Positions 1 through 6,906 are shown, counted from the first letter of the stretch. The stretch: DNA of 15,308 nucleotides from Christensenella sp. UBA5394 (GCA_002409725.1 DHOI01000130.1:12159-27466), one strand, 5' to 3'. Translations and numbers: made by a program. The notes: a model not told the origin generated them from the letters alone.

Positions 1-45
1 GACTCTCCAGCCCGGGACTCTCCAGTCCGGGACTCTGCGATACGA
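1..45. repeat. 15-bp tandem repeat encoding SPGLE pentapeptides
   Basis: Two nearly identical 15-mers (GACTCTCCAG followed by CCCGG or TCCGG) and the start of a third (GACTCT) sit at the window edge. They lie in frame in the minus-strand coiled-coil gene and encode SPGLE units. The array may continue outside the window. Confidence 0.75.
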
Positions 46-451
46 GGCCCTCCTGCGGGGCGGGCTGCGGCGGAGTGAGCTCGGCCCGCCGAACCGCTAA
101 AGCGGGTTCGGCGGCCTGCGGCCAGGGCGCGCGCTCCAGCCGGGCGATGCGCCCTTGCAGGCCGGACAGGCCGCCCTGGATCTCCAGCAGGCGCTGCTGC
201 ACGGATACCAGTGAATCCTGAGAGTGGCGCTGGGCCGCGCCCCAGTCCGTTTCCAGTACGGCTGCCTGCGCCTGCAGGGCCTCCAGGATATCCTCCAGAT
301 CCAGCTGCATGGCCGTGAGCTTTTGTTCTTTTTCTTCCAGCAGTTTTTGGTAGCGGCCTTTCGTATCGCGCAAGCTCCGCAGGATCAGCGCCGTCAGCAA
401 CAGCGCTAAGAAGAAAACATAGGTTACCAATGCGAAGACCGGCCAATTCAC
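1..451 (-). CDS. membrane-anchored coiled-coil protein of the flagellar cluster, 3' end cut by the window edge
   Basis: Translated by hand from a GTG start at 451-449; about 150 residues lie in the window and no stop is reached. Residues 1-22 begin MNWPVFALVTYVFFLALLL and form one membrane segment with a short outside end. It is followed by a basic patch (RSLRDTKGR) and a Leu/Gln/Glu-rich coiled coil (about residues 32-110). A Pro/Ala/Glu-rich stretch then ends in tandem SPGLE pentapeptides at the edge. A GAGGGAG ribosome binding site lies about 10 bases upstream; an in-frame TTG at 460-458 is an alternative start. It follows the 111-residue gene by 36 bases in the same direction, so it is probably cotranscribed. 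Clostridial flagellar operons often carry a single-pass coiled-coil protein here (DUF6115 type, with a small C-terminal helix-turn-helix-like domain). That assignment is inference, because the diagnostic C-terminus lies outside the window. Function unknown. Confidence 0.7.
   Translation of the reverse strand, partial: MNWPVFALVTYVFFLALLLTALILRSLRDTKGRYQKLLEEKEQKLTAMQLDLEDILEALQAQAAVLETDWGAAQRHSQDSLVSVQQRLLEIQGGLSGLQGRIARLERAPWPQAAEPALAVRRAELTPPQPAPQEGLVSQSPGLESPGLES
86..114. repeat. perfect 10-bp inverted repeat inside a coding region
   Basis: The arms CCGCCGAACC (86-95) and GGTTCGGCGG (105-114) are exact reverse complements around a 9-base loop. No T-run follows on either strand, so this is not a standard intrinsic terminator. 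It lies in the Pro/Ala-rich part of the coiled-coil gene. Confidence 0.7.
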
Positions 452-487
452 TCCGTACAAACTCTCCCTCTTTGTAGAATTTTGGTC

Positions 488-823
488 TTAAATCTCGATG
501 TCCAGCAGCCGGGTTTCCGTGCGTAGCCCAATGCCGGGCAGCTCCGGCTCCCTCGCGGCCTCCTCACCGTGCCCGGCCGCGCCCTTATCCTGCCTATGGT
601 GCCGCTCCTGCCGCTCATGGCCCTGTTCCTGATCCGCGTTGACGCGGGCGTTCTCCGCCTTTTCGAGCTGGGAAACGGTTTTGGCCTCCTGCTGCGCGTT
701 GAGCTTGTTCATGCGGTCCGCAAACTCGTTGGCCAGTTCGTCCCTATGCAGCGCGGCGCTTACGTCTTTGGAGTATTCCGTAACACGCTGCGTCATGACC
801 TGCGCATCTATGCCCTTGATCAT
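488..823 (-). CDS. small hydrophilic protein of the flagellar cluster, 111 aa
   Basis: The start is fixed by AAGGAGAT eight bases before the ATG; this ribosome binding site lies inside the last codons of the FapA-family gene, whose stop is 6 bases upstream, so the two are translationally linked. The protein begins MIKGIDAQVMTQRVTEYSKD. It has a Gln/Glu/Lys-rich, probably helical middle (about 25-70), a charged His/Arg/Gln stretch (QGHERQERHHRQDKG, about 67-81) and ends LLDIEI. There is no signal peptide, membrane segment or Cys pair. Small proteins starting with a similar 'MI-(K/R)-x-(I/V)-D-x-Q-V-M' pattern and ending in an acidic hydrophobic tail occur at this place in clostridial flagellar loci, from memory of the family rather than a search. 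Function unknown; its position suggests a soluble, cytoplasmic accessory to motility gene products. Confidence 0.75.
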   Translation of the reverse strand: MIKGIDAQVMTQRVTEYSKDVSAALHRDELANEFADRMNKLNAQQEAKTVSQLEKAENARVNADQEQGHERQERHHRQDKGAAGHGEEAAREPELPGIGLRTETRLLDIEI

Positions 824-829
824 TCAAGC

Positions 830-2638
830 TCATCTCCTTCTTTTTCTTATGCGCGACAGCTCCGGCCGGAAGCGGCAGTTTGTAAATTCGATATTTCCCT
901 CTACCCGCCGGAACGTGGCATAATCCACGGCCTGCGTTAGCCTGTTCTTGGCCAGGCCGATGGTAATGCATATGCCGGGGTAGGCTGTTTGCATGGCGTG
1001 CACCTCCCCGTTCTTTTTCCCGTCCGTGCTCTCTTTGAGTTCTGCCAGCTCCGCTTCGTAATCCAGCATCAGTTTTTTGTATTGCAGGAGCTTGCGCACG
1101 TTCTCTATGCGTGCCTCCTGCTCCCGCTGACCCTTTGGGGGGGCGTCGGGGTTCTCCTGCAGGATGATCTGCAGACGGTCCACCACCTTTTTGAGAGAAA
1201 ACGTCATCTTCTCCAGCTCCGCCAGGCGCACCCGGCTCTTAGGGGATAGGCCCACCTGCAAGTCCGTAGCCCGGCCGCTGGAATTGCCCAAAAACCGTGC
1301 GGCGATATAGCTGGCCGCGCAAACGTTGCCGCCGATGATGCTCCCCCGGCCATCCACGACCTCCACCGAACCCAGGCAGCTAACATTGCTATGCAGCAGG
1401 CTTTCCGCGGATATGATAGTGCCCGCCTGCAGCGTGGCGTATTCTGCGAAGCGCACGTAGATGCCTTCCTGGGCCTGGAGCATACCCTTGCCGCCTCCCT
1501 GGATGCCGCCGCGGATCAAGATATCGCTCCCCGCCTCCAGCGCCGAGCCTTCCACGATACCCTTGACCTCGATGCTGCCTGAAGCTTTGATGGTAAAGCC
1601 GCTGATCACGTTGCCGTCCACCACCACGTCGCCGTCAAAATCGATGTTGCCCACGCTCAGATCCACATCCCCCGCGATGTGGTATACATTGCTCACGATC
1701 AAATGGCCGTTGACCTCGTCCACCCTACCCGCCAGGGCCGCGCGCAGCTCCAGTCCATCTTTGGTGATATAGGTGTTTTTGCCCTGGGGCAGGAGGTAGT
1801 TCTTGCCCGGTGCCGCCGGGCTCTCCCGGCCGAGCACCGTACGCCCCGGCTTGCCCTCCTTGGGGGGCACCCGGGTCACCAGCAGCTGATCCTGCTTGAC
1901 CTGGTCGAACAGGTCAAGATTTTTAAAATCGACCTGCTCGTCCTCCTTCACCGCGTGGAGCTTATAGGTAGTAATGCCGTCCCGTCGCTCGATGTGCCAA
2001 TCCAACCTGCCGTCCTCCCCCGGGGTCGGGGGCATACCCCGGGCGATCACGAAGGGCTCGTCATAAACGGGCGCAGCCAAAAAGGCGGAAAAGCCCTCCC
2101 GATCCAGCCCGTAGGTAATCTGGCTGCGCCGGGCCAGCTCGTCCAGCACCTGCTCCGCAGATAGCCGCTTGCCTTTGCCCGGCTCGGGGGCCGAAAGCGT
2201 GACGTAGGCTTCCATCATATCTGCGGATAAGGTTAGGACATAGGCTTCGTCATAAGTGAGCTCCTTCTGCTGTGGCGCGATCCAAAGGCGCTCCACCCCT
2301 GAACCGTTGAGGGCGGGCAGCACCTTTTCCATGTCCAGCAGCTTAACCTTCTTGCGGGAAAGATAGCGAACCAGCCGCTCCTGCTCCGATATGCGCAAGG
2401 GCCGCCCGCCGGCGATGCTCAAAAATACGCCCTCGGGCTCATAGACCAGGAGAAAATCGGCTTCCGTCAGTTCCCTTTTGTCCCGTTCGGCCCGCTCGTC
2501 CCGTTCATCCTGATCTGCCTGTTGCGGCGCTTCCTCGGGCATGTGGGGCGCGGAAATGTCGACCGCCTCTTTTGCAGCGGTCTCTTCCTGGGCCGCCTGC
2601 TCACGCCCGGCACCTTTGTTCGATCGGAATAGCTTCAT
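830..2638 (-). CDS. DUF342 / FapA-family protein (flagellar assembly protein A-like), 602 aa
   Basis: The ATG at 2638 is chosen over one seven codons upstream because a GGAGGTGG ribosome binding site lies just before it. Residues 1-58 are charged and low-complexity. Residues 59-125 form an N-terminal module (DFLLVYEPEGVFLSI). Residues 129-240 match the FapA N-domain (MMEAYVTLSAPEPG; GMPPTPGEDGRLDW). Residues 300-460 show the repetitive short strands and glycines of the DUF342 beta-helix (IAGDVDLSVGNIDFDGDVVV, then GSIEVKGIVEGS and ILIRGGIQGG). Residues 465-540 form a coiled coil (KSRVRLAELEKMTFSLKKV; LDYEAELAELK), followed by a small beta-rich end. Family members are common in clostridial and Vibrio flagellar loci; a flagellar assembly role is reported in Vibrio, but the biochemical activity is not established. 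It is separated from fliA by 114 bp with a possible sigma-28 promoter, and leads the two small downstream genes. Confidence 0.9.
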   Translation of the reverse strand: MKLFRSNKGAGREQAAQEETAAKEAVDISAPHMPEEAPQQADQDERDERAERDKRELTEADFLLVYEPEGVFLSIAGGRPLRISEQERLVRYLSRKKVKLLDMEKVLPALNGSGVERLWIAPQQKELTYDEAYVLTLSADMMEAYVTLSAPEPGKGKRLSAEQVLDELARRSQITYGLDREGFSAFLAAPVYDEPFVIARGMPPTPGEDGRLDWHIERRDGITTYKLHAVKEDEQVDFKNLDLFDQVKQDQLLVTRVPPKEGKPGRTVLGRESPAAPGKNYLLPQGKNTYITKDGLELRAALAGRVDEVNGHLIVSNVYHIAGDVDLSVGNIDFDGDVVVDGNVISGFTIKASGSIEVKGIVEGSALEAGSDILIRGGIQGGGKGMLQAQEGIYVRFAEYATLQAGTIISAESLLHSNVSCLGSVEVVDGRGSIIGGNVCAASYIAARFLGNSSGRATDLQVGLSPKSRVRLAELEKMTFSLKKVVDRLQIILQENPDAPPKGQREQEARIENVRKLLQYKKLMLDYEAELAELKESTDGKKNGEVHAMQTAYPGICITIGLAKNRLTQAVDYATFRRVEGNIEFTNCRFRPELSRIRKRRR

Positions 2639-2752
2639 GACCTGCCACCTCCGTTCCATATGGTTCTATCTGAAATGCATCGACCTATATAATCGATCTA
2701 TATATGCGAATTGATGTTCTATATTTATATATTCGTCGTATATGCGCCTTGA
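2639..2752. other. A+T-rich intergenic gap between fliA and the FapA-family gene
   Basis: This 114-bp gap is strikingly A+T-rich against its G+C-rich surroundings. It holds the candidate sigma-28 promoter, four copies of a G(A/T)(C/T)CTAT(A/C)T box (starting at 2663, 2682, 2695, 2716), and the inverted arms ATCGA (2679-2683) and TCGAT (2693-2697). I see no hairpin followed by a T-run, so no clear terminator ends the upstream operon. Confidence 0.5.
2700..2727 (-). promoter_or_regulatory. candidate sigma-28 (SigD/FliA) promoter upstream of the FapA-family gene
   Basis: On the minus strand TAAA (2727-2724), a 16-base spacer and GCATATAT (2707-2700) match the Bacillus SigD pattern TAAA-N15-GCCGATAT at 4/4 and 6/8 positions. 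Predicted start near 2692, about 55 bases before the FapA-family ATG. It lies directly downstream of the gene encoding this sigma factor. The surrounding DNA is A+T-rich, which raises the chance of a fortuitous match. Confidence 0.4.
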
Positions 2753-3538
2753 TTAATCGCCCTGCTGGAGATAGCCCTCCAGCTCCGTGCGTATTTTGAG
2801 CAGAGCGCGGGAATGGATCTGCGAGACCCGCGCCGGGGTGACCTGCATCAATTGGGCAATATCCTTGAGCATCAGCTCTTCGTAATAATAGAGGGTGATA
2901 ACCTGCCTTTCGTTGGGGGAAAGGCGGGCGATGGCTGCCATGAGCGTTTTTTTGAACTCCTGCTTTTCCAGTTGGCGCTGGGGCCCTTCCTCTTCGTTTT
3001 CAGGCAGCAGGTTCTCCACGGAAAAACCGCCGCCCGAGCCGTTGTTCAAAATGGCCTCAAAGTGAACCATGTTGAACATATAAGCCTTTTCAAGGGCTGC
3101 GCGCACCTGCTGCACATCCAGCCCCAGGGCTTCGGCTACCTTTTCCTCTCCCACGTCATCCTGCTCATAGCCCAGCGTTTCGTAGGCCTGGCCGATCTGC
3201 TTGATGCGGCTCCTAAGGCTTGCCGACGCCCAATCCTGCTTGCGCATGTTGTCGATGATCTCACCCCGGATACGCTTAGCCGCATAAGAATCGAAGCGAA
3301 CGCCGCGCTCGGGGAGGAATTTATCCACCGCATCGATCAGGCCGAGTACCCCATAGCCGATCAGATCGTCATAGTTGGTATGGGCGCTATATAAGGGCAT
3401 CAGGCGGCCGGCCATGCCACGCACCAAAAAGAGATAGTGCAGAACCAGCTTGTTTTTGTTTTCCACGGAGCGATCCTGCTGGAACTGGCGCCAAAGCTCC
3501 TGCGCCTGCTCGTGGGCCAGGTTCAAACGCTCCTCCAT
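2753..3538 (-). CDS. fliA: flagellar sigma factor sigma-28 (FliA/SigD/WhiG family), 261 aa
   Basis: Directs RNA polymerase to late flagellar, motility and autolysin promoters. AAGGAGG lies 8 bases before the ATG. Region 2 is at about residues 25-100: 'NYDDLIGYGVLGLIDAVDKF' (55-74) is the core-binding and 2.2 segment, and 'FDSYAAKRIRGEIIDNMRKQ' (82-101) followed by DWASASLRSR is the -10 recognition segment typical of FliA. Region 3 follows (about 110-165), then an acidic linker (about 170-190). Region 4 (200-255) carries the helix-turn-helix LMLKDIAQLMQVTPARVSQI, which reads the -35 TAAA. Length is normal for the family. The gene lies 19 bases after the PilZ-like gene in the same operon. No anti-sigma FlgM gene is visible in this window. 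The candidate sigma-28 promoter downstream would be under its own control. Confidence 0.95.
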   Translation of the reverse strand: MEERLNLAHEQAQELWRQFQQDRSVENKNKLVLHYLFLVRGMAGRLMPLYSAHTNYDDLIGYGVLGLIDAVDKFLPERGVRFDSYAAKRIRGEIIDNMRKQDWASASLRSRIKQIGQAYETLGYEQDDVGEEKVAEALGLDVQQVRAALEKAYMFNMVHFEAILNNGSGGGFSVENLLPENEEEGPQRQLEKQEFKKTLMAAIARLSPNERQVITLYYYEELMLKDIAQLMQVTPARVSQIHSRALLKIRTELEGYLQQGD

Positions 3539-3557
3539 ATCCTCTCCTCCTTCTTGA

Positions 3558-4220
3558 TCATATCACAGCCGCTTGCAGCCGCCTAGCCTGCTCATCCAGT
3601 AGGTATTCGTGCAGCAGGGGTCGCAGCTGCGGATCGATCAGCATAAAATGGGCCCGGTAGCCAGCGCCGCCGTCTAGGTCTTCGCAGCGGGCCAGCACGG
3701 CCCGGATCACCAGCGGCTCTTCGCCCAATGCCAAGGTGCAATCCGCAAAGGCGCCCAGCGGCAGGGGCTTGTGCACCATCAAGCTGGCTTGCGATTCGCA
3801 TAGGGCGAACAAAAACGCCTGATCCTCCAGCAACACCTTTTCGGGCAGGTAGGGATCGTATACCTTGAGTGGACACCACTCGTGCATAGCCATCTTGCTA
3901 AGGCCAGGCCAGATATACATGGAGCCGCCAGGGATCAGGCGGAAGAGATCCTGCCGCATAAGGCCCCGGCCTCTGCCCTCTTCATAGCGCAGCACCGCGA
4001 AGAGGATTCGCTGATCGGGCAGGGTCTGCACGAGGCAGGCCGTTTGGTGGTGGAAGGGCGGCTCCCAGCTTTCCTCTAGTGCGCCCAGCAGCAGGTGTTC
4101 GGACCGCCGCTCCAGAATTTCCTTGCCCAAGCGCTTGCCGTTCACGAAGAGGGATACCACTGCACCCGCGGCCAGTTCGGCTTTTTCCGGGAGGGCCCGG
4201 CTCTGATTGTTACTTTCCAT
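3558..4220 (-). CDS. YcgR-type PilZ-like protein with degenerate c-di-GMP motifs, 220 aa
   Basis: The start overlaps the end of flhG by 11 bases. The layout is that of YcgR flagellar brakes: an N-terminal beta domain (about 14-85, 'AGAVVSLFVNGKRLGKEIL') and a C-terminal PilZ-like beta barrel (about 86-205), ending in a helix (PLLHEYLLDEQARRLQ) usual after a PilZ domain. In c-di-GMP-binding members the hinge carries RxxxR (as QRRxFFR) and the barrel carries (D/N)xSxxG. Here the hinge reads MRQDLFRL (88-95), with Gln in place of the first RxxxR arginine, and the best aligned second motif is CESQAS (141-146), with Asp/Asn and Gly lost. So it probably binds c-di-GMP poorly or not at all. PilZ genes between flhG and the sigma factor are common in Clostridia. 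The assignment rests on pattern, position and C-terminal similarity rather than on a search. Confidence 0.75.
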   Translation of the reverse strand: MESNNQSRALPEKAELAAGAVVSLFVNGKRLGKEILERRSEHLLLGALEESWEPPFHHQTACLVQTLPDQRILFAVLRYEEGRGRGLMRQDLFRLIPGGSMYIWPGLSKMAMHEWCPLKVYDPYLPEKVLLEDQAFLFALCESQASLMVHKPLPLGAFADCTLALGEEPLVIRAVLARCEDLDGGAGYRAHFMLIDPQLRPLLHEYLLDEQARRLQAAVI

Positions 4221-5064
4221 ATCGCATCGCTATCTTTTCAAAAAACCCAGATAGCCCACCGGAGGCGCGTGGGGTCTCCACATTGGCATATTGGCCGGCG
4301 ATGCGCAGGATATCCTTGGCGGCGGGGCTATTGGGGTAGCTGAGCATTAGGGGCATCTGCTTGTTGATGGAATTAACCACGTTTTTATCGAAGGCCACCT
4401 GGCCCAGAAAATACAGTTCGAAGCCCAGATATTTGCTCACGATGTTTTTAAAGTAGCGGGACATGGTCATGGCCTCGAGCGGCGTATCCGCACGGTTCAT
4501 CACAAAGGATATAGCCAGCTTTTCCCGCCGGGCCGCCAGCATTTTGAGCAGCACGAAAGCGTCCGTGATGGCGGTGGGCTCCGGCGTAACCACCAGCAGG
4601 CATTCATCCGCGCTCGCGATCATGCGCAGCATGGTTTCATTCACGCCCGCGCCGCAGTCGATCAGGATATAATCGAGATCCGCGCCCAGCTCGGCCATCT
4701 GCTTTTGAAGGCTTTTGAGCATATCCCGCCGGATGCGCATCACCGCTTCCTCGCCGCTACCGCCGGAAACATACCATATGCCGCCGTGGCCCTTACATAC
4801 CGCCTCAGAAAGGGGCACCAGGCCCTGGAGCACCTCGCCGATGTTGTGCTTTGGGTGCGCGTCCAGCATTACATCCACATTGGAAAGGCCCAAGTCCGCA
4901 TCGATGATCATGGTGGATTTCCCAAGCCCGGATAGGGCGATGGCCAAATTGACGCAAAAGCTGGTTTTCCCCGTGCCGCCCTTGCCGCTGGCCACAGCGG
5001 CCACGGTGGGGCCTTTTTTCTGTTTTGTTTTAGCTAGTTTGCGCAGGCTTTCCGCTTGGTCCAT
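4210..5064 (-). CDS. flhG: MinD/ParA-type ATPase FlhG (YlxH/FleN), 284 aa
   Basis: P-loop ATPase that controls flagellar number and position with FlhF and helps assemble the C-ring. The ATG at 5064 is chosen because residues 2-10 then read DQAESLRKL, the family's N-terminal 'DQAxxLR' element that stimulates the FlhF GTPase; the longer open frame runs back into flhF. A GAGG ribosome binding site overlaps the flhF stop. The deviant Walker A is SGKGGTGKTS (26-35), with the signature lysine at K28 and P-loop lysine K33. DADLGLSNVD (55-64) is the switch I region and ILIDCGAGV (133-141) is the Walker B/switch II region. A C-terminal amphipathic helix (LSGFFEKIAMRYGK) fits the MinD-like membrane-targeting helix. 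Length is normal. flhF ends 5 bases upstream, and the PilZ-like gene overlaps its end. Confidence 0.95.
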   Translation of the reverse strand: MDQAESLRKLAKTKQKKGPTVAAVASGKGGTGKTSFCVNLAIALSGLGKSTMIIDADLGLSNVDVMLDAHPKHNIGEVLQGLVPLSEAVCKGHGGIWYVSGGSGEEAVMRIRRDMLKSLQKQMAELGADLDYILIDCGAGVNETMLRMIASADECLLVVTPEPTAITDAFVLLKMLAARREKLAISFVMNRADTPLEAMTMSRYFKNIVSKYLGFELYFLGQVAFDKNVVNSINKQMPLMLSYPNSPAAKDILRIAGQYANVETPRASGGLSGFFEKIAMRYGK

Positions 5065-5069
5065 ATCCG

Positions 5070-6905
5070 TTACCTCAGCAGGCTTGCAATGATCTCGTCC
5101 ACCCTCGCCCGACAGATATCCTCGGGCACGTTCTGTCCGGTCGTAATATACGAAAGGGGCTGGCCGCTGGCCTGGCATAGGTTCACAGCCGCGCCATAGC
5201 TGCCGCTTTCGTCGAGCTTGGTCACCACCACCCGGTAAGGGCCGATGTTCTCATATTCCTTCACAATCTGCCTGCACACCCGGCCGGAGGTGGCGCTGGA
5301 TACCGTAAGGTAGGTCTCCTGGATGTCGCCCAATGTGGAGAGCCTGCTCAGCTCCGCCTGATAGGCTTTATCCTGGGGGGCCTTGCCGCTGGTATCGATA
5401 AAGACGAAATCCAGCCCCGAAAAGGCGGCCATGGCCTCCACGATCTCCCGCGAGTCGTAAATGGTGGTTACGGGCACGTCGAGGATGTTGGCGTAAGTGC
5501 CTAGCTGATCCTGCGCGCCTACGCGGAAAACATCCGCGTTGATGATGCCCACCTTAGCCCCCCGCTCGAAGATGCAGGAGGATACAAGTTTGACCAGCGT
5601 GGTGGTTTTACCTACGCCGGTGGGGCCGATGAGCATGATGCAACGGGGCTTGTTTTTAGACGCCCGGATGTAGCGGGGCTTGCCCAGCATCTGCTCCAAA
5701 GCACCGGAGATGGCCTGATAATCGTTCTCGCCCTGCTCCATGCGCAAGCGGGCCGCAGCCTCCAGGGCTGTGAGTGTGGTTTGATCCACATCCTGCTCCT
5801 CCAGCCGTGCCAATAGGGCTTCCAGGTTCAGCTCGCTGCCCGGACTGGTCTTGGACGGGACGCTTTGCTCCTCCAGCCGCTCGCCCTCGCCGCCCAGCTT
5901 CTCGCGGATATCCAATATCATCCGCTCCAGCGTGGCCAGGCGCGCCAGCGTTTCCCCCTCGCCCTGGGCAGGAGCGGCCTGTTCCACGGGCGCGGCCGCT
6001 GTCTGCGGATGCTTGCGGGGCCTACCCCGCCCCCGCTTGACTGGGGCGGCGGCCGGCATATCCGCCTGTGCGGGAGCCGGCACGGCAGCTGCAGGCGCGG
6101 CGGGAGCTTGTGCGGCGGGAGCTTGTGCGGCGGAGGCCTGCGCGGCGGGCACCGGCACGAACATCACGGGTTCAAGCACGCTCGCGGGCACGAAGCCGTA
6201 CGCGGGCGTGGGGGCGCTCACGGAAGGCGCGGCGGGAGCCGGCACGGGGATTATCTGTGCGGCGGGGGGCTGCGCAAAGGCAACCGGCACCGTGGGCACG
6301 TGGCTCACGAGGGCAGAGGGCAGCGGCGCCGCGTTCACGGAGGCCTGGGTCACCAGGGCGGAGGGCACGGGCGCGGCGTTGGCGGGCCGCACAGGGGCCT
6401 TGGGGTGCTGCGCGCCCGTGGCGTAGGCCCCGAGCTTGGAGGCAGGGGTAACGGCCGCAGGCTGCTCCTGTGCCTGGGCTGCGGAAAGGATGCGGAGCAT
6501 GTCCTCATCCTCATCCTCCACCAGGCCGCGAACGGTCTTTTGCATCAGCTGGGCAAAGCGCTCCGGCTGCACGGGCGGCGGTGTAAATTCTTGCGACGCA
6601 GCCTTTTCGGCCGTGCGCTCGATGATGGCCTTTTCCAGCGGCGCTTTGGGGGCCGCGTCGCTTGCGGGCGGGGCAAAACGTTGGGAGAGGGCCTTGCGGG
6701 CACTTATTTCCCGGCGTTTATTGGGAGGCTCATCCTTGTCGCAGCTGACCACCACTTCATACACGCTTTTGCGCAGCAGGCCCAGCGGACCGTATTTTTG
6801 CTTGATCTTGCGGCTTTTGATGATGATCGCGTCCGCGCCCAGTTCCCGCTTGATCTGTTCCATCGCGGCTGGCATATCCTCGGCATAGTATTTTTTGGTT
6901 TCCAT
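5070..6905 (-). CDS. flhF: SRP-family GTPase FlhF with a very long Ala/Pro linker, 611 aa
   Basis: Signal-recognition-type GTPase that marks the site of flagellar assembly at the membrane. The N-terminal B domain (1-56) is typical: METKKYYAEDMPAAMEQIKR, then ADAIIIKSRKI. The N domain is about 355-415. The G domain (420-611) carries G1 GPTGVGKTT (427-435), NADVFRVGAQDQL (456-468), G3 DTSGKAPQD (504-512), G4 TKLDES (562-567) and G5 TTGQNVPED (588-596). At 611 residues it is far longer than the roughly 370-450 usual for the family. The excess is an Ala/Pro/Val-rich linker (about 140-318) with tandem repeats and an AT-hook-like KRGRGRPRKHP (290-300). The start lies one base after the flhA stop with only a weak ribosome binding site, so translation is probably coupled. 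The partner FlhG is encoded next. Confidence 0.93.
   Translation of the reverse strand: METKKYYAEDMPAAMEQIKRELGADAIIIKSRKIKQKYGPLGLLRKSVYEVVVSCDKDEPPNKRREISARKALSQRFAPPASDAAPKAPLEKAIIERTAEKAASQEFTPPPVQPERFAQLMQKTVRGLVEDEDEDMLRILSAAQAQEQPAAVTPASKLGAYATGAQHPKAPVRPANAAPVPSALVTQASVNAAPLPSALVSHVPTVPVAFAQPPAAQIIPVPAPAAPSVSAPTPAYGFVPASVLEPVMFVPVPAAQASAAQAPAAQAPAAPAAAVPAPAQADMPAAAPVKRGRGRPRKHPQTAAAPVEQAAPAQGEGETLARLATLERMILDIREKLGGEGERLEEQSVPSKTSPGSELNLEALLARLEEQDVDQTTLTALEAAARLRMEQGENDYQAISGALEQMLGKPRYIRASKNKPRCIMLIGPTGVGKTTTLVKLVSSCIFERGAKVGIINADVFRVGAQDQLGTYANILDVPVTTIYDSREIVEAMAAFSGLDFVFIDTSGKAPQDKAYQAELSRLSTLGDIQETYLTVSSATSGRVCRQIVKEYENIGPYRVVVTKLDESGSYGAAVNLCQASGQPLSYITTGQNVPEDICRARVDEIIASLLR
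6097..6149. repeat. 15-bp tandem repeat in flhF encoding AAQAP-type units
   Basis: GCGGCGGGAGCTTGT is repeated exactly at 6097-6111 and 6112-6126, with a diverged third copy at 6127-6141. On the minus strand it encodes AAQAP, AAQAP and AAQAS in the FlhF linker. Confidence 0.7.
6291..6380. repeat. two diverged 45-bp direct repeats in flhF
   Basis: The halves 6291-6335 and 6336-6380 match at roughly three quarters of positions. They encode NAAPVPSALVTQASV (FlhF residues 176-190) and NAAPLPSALVSHVPT (191-205), a 15-residue duplication within the linker. Confidence 0.65.
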
Positions 6906-6906
6906 A

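Noticed and set aside
1..45. CRISPR-like array
   Set aside because: The units are 15 bp, directly abutting, without spacers, and in frame within a gene.
569..940. Plus-strand open frame opposite the small protein gene
   Set aside because: Crosses the junction of two minus-strand genes, with no ribosome binding site; a shadow.
5065..5178. Longer FlhG start inside flhF
   Set aside because: The internal ATG gives the expected DQAxxLR N-terminus and has a ribosome binding site.
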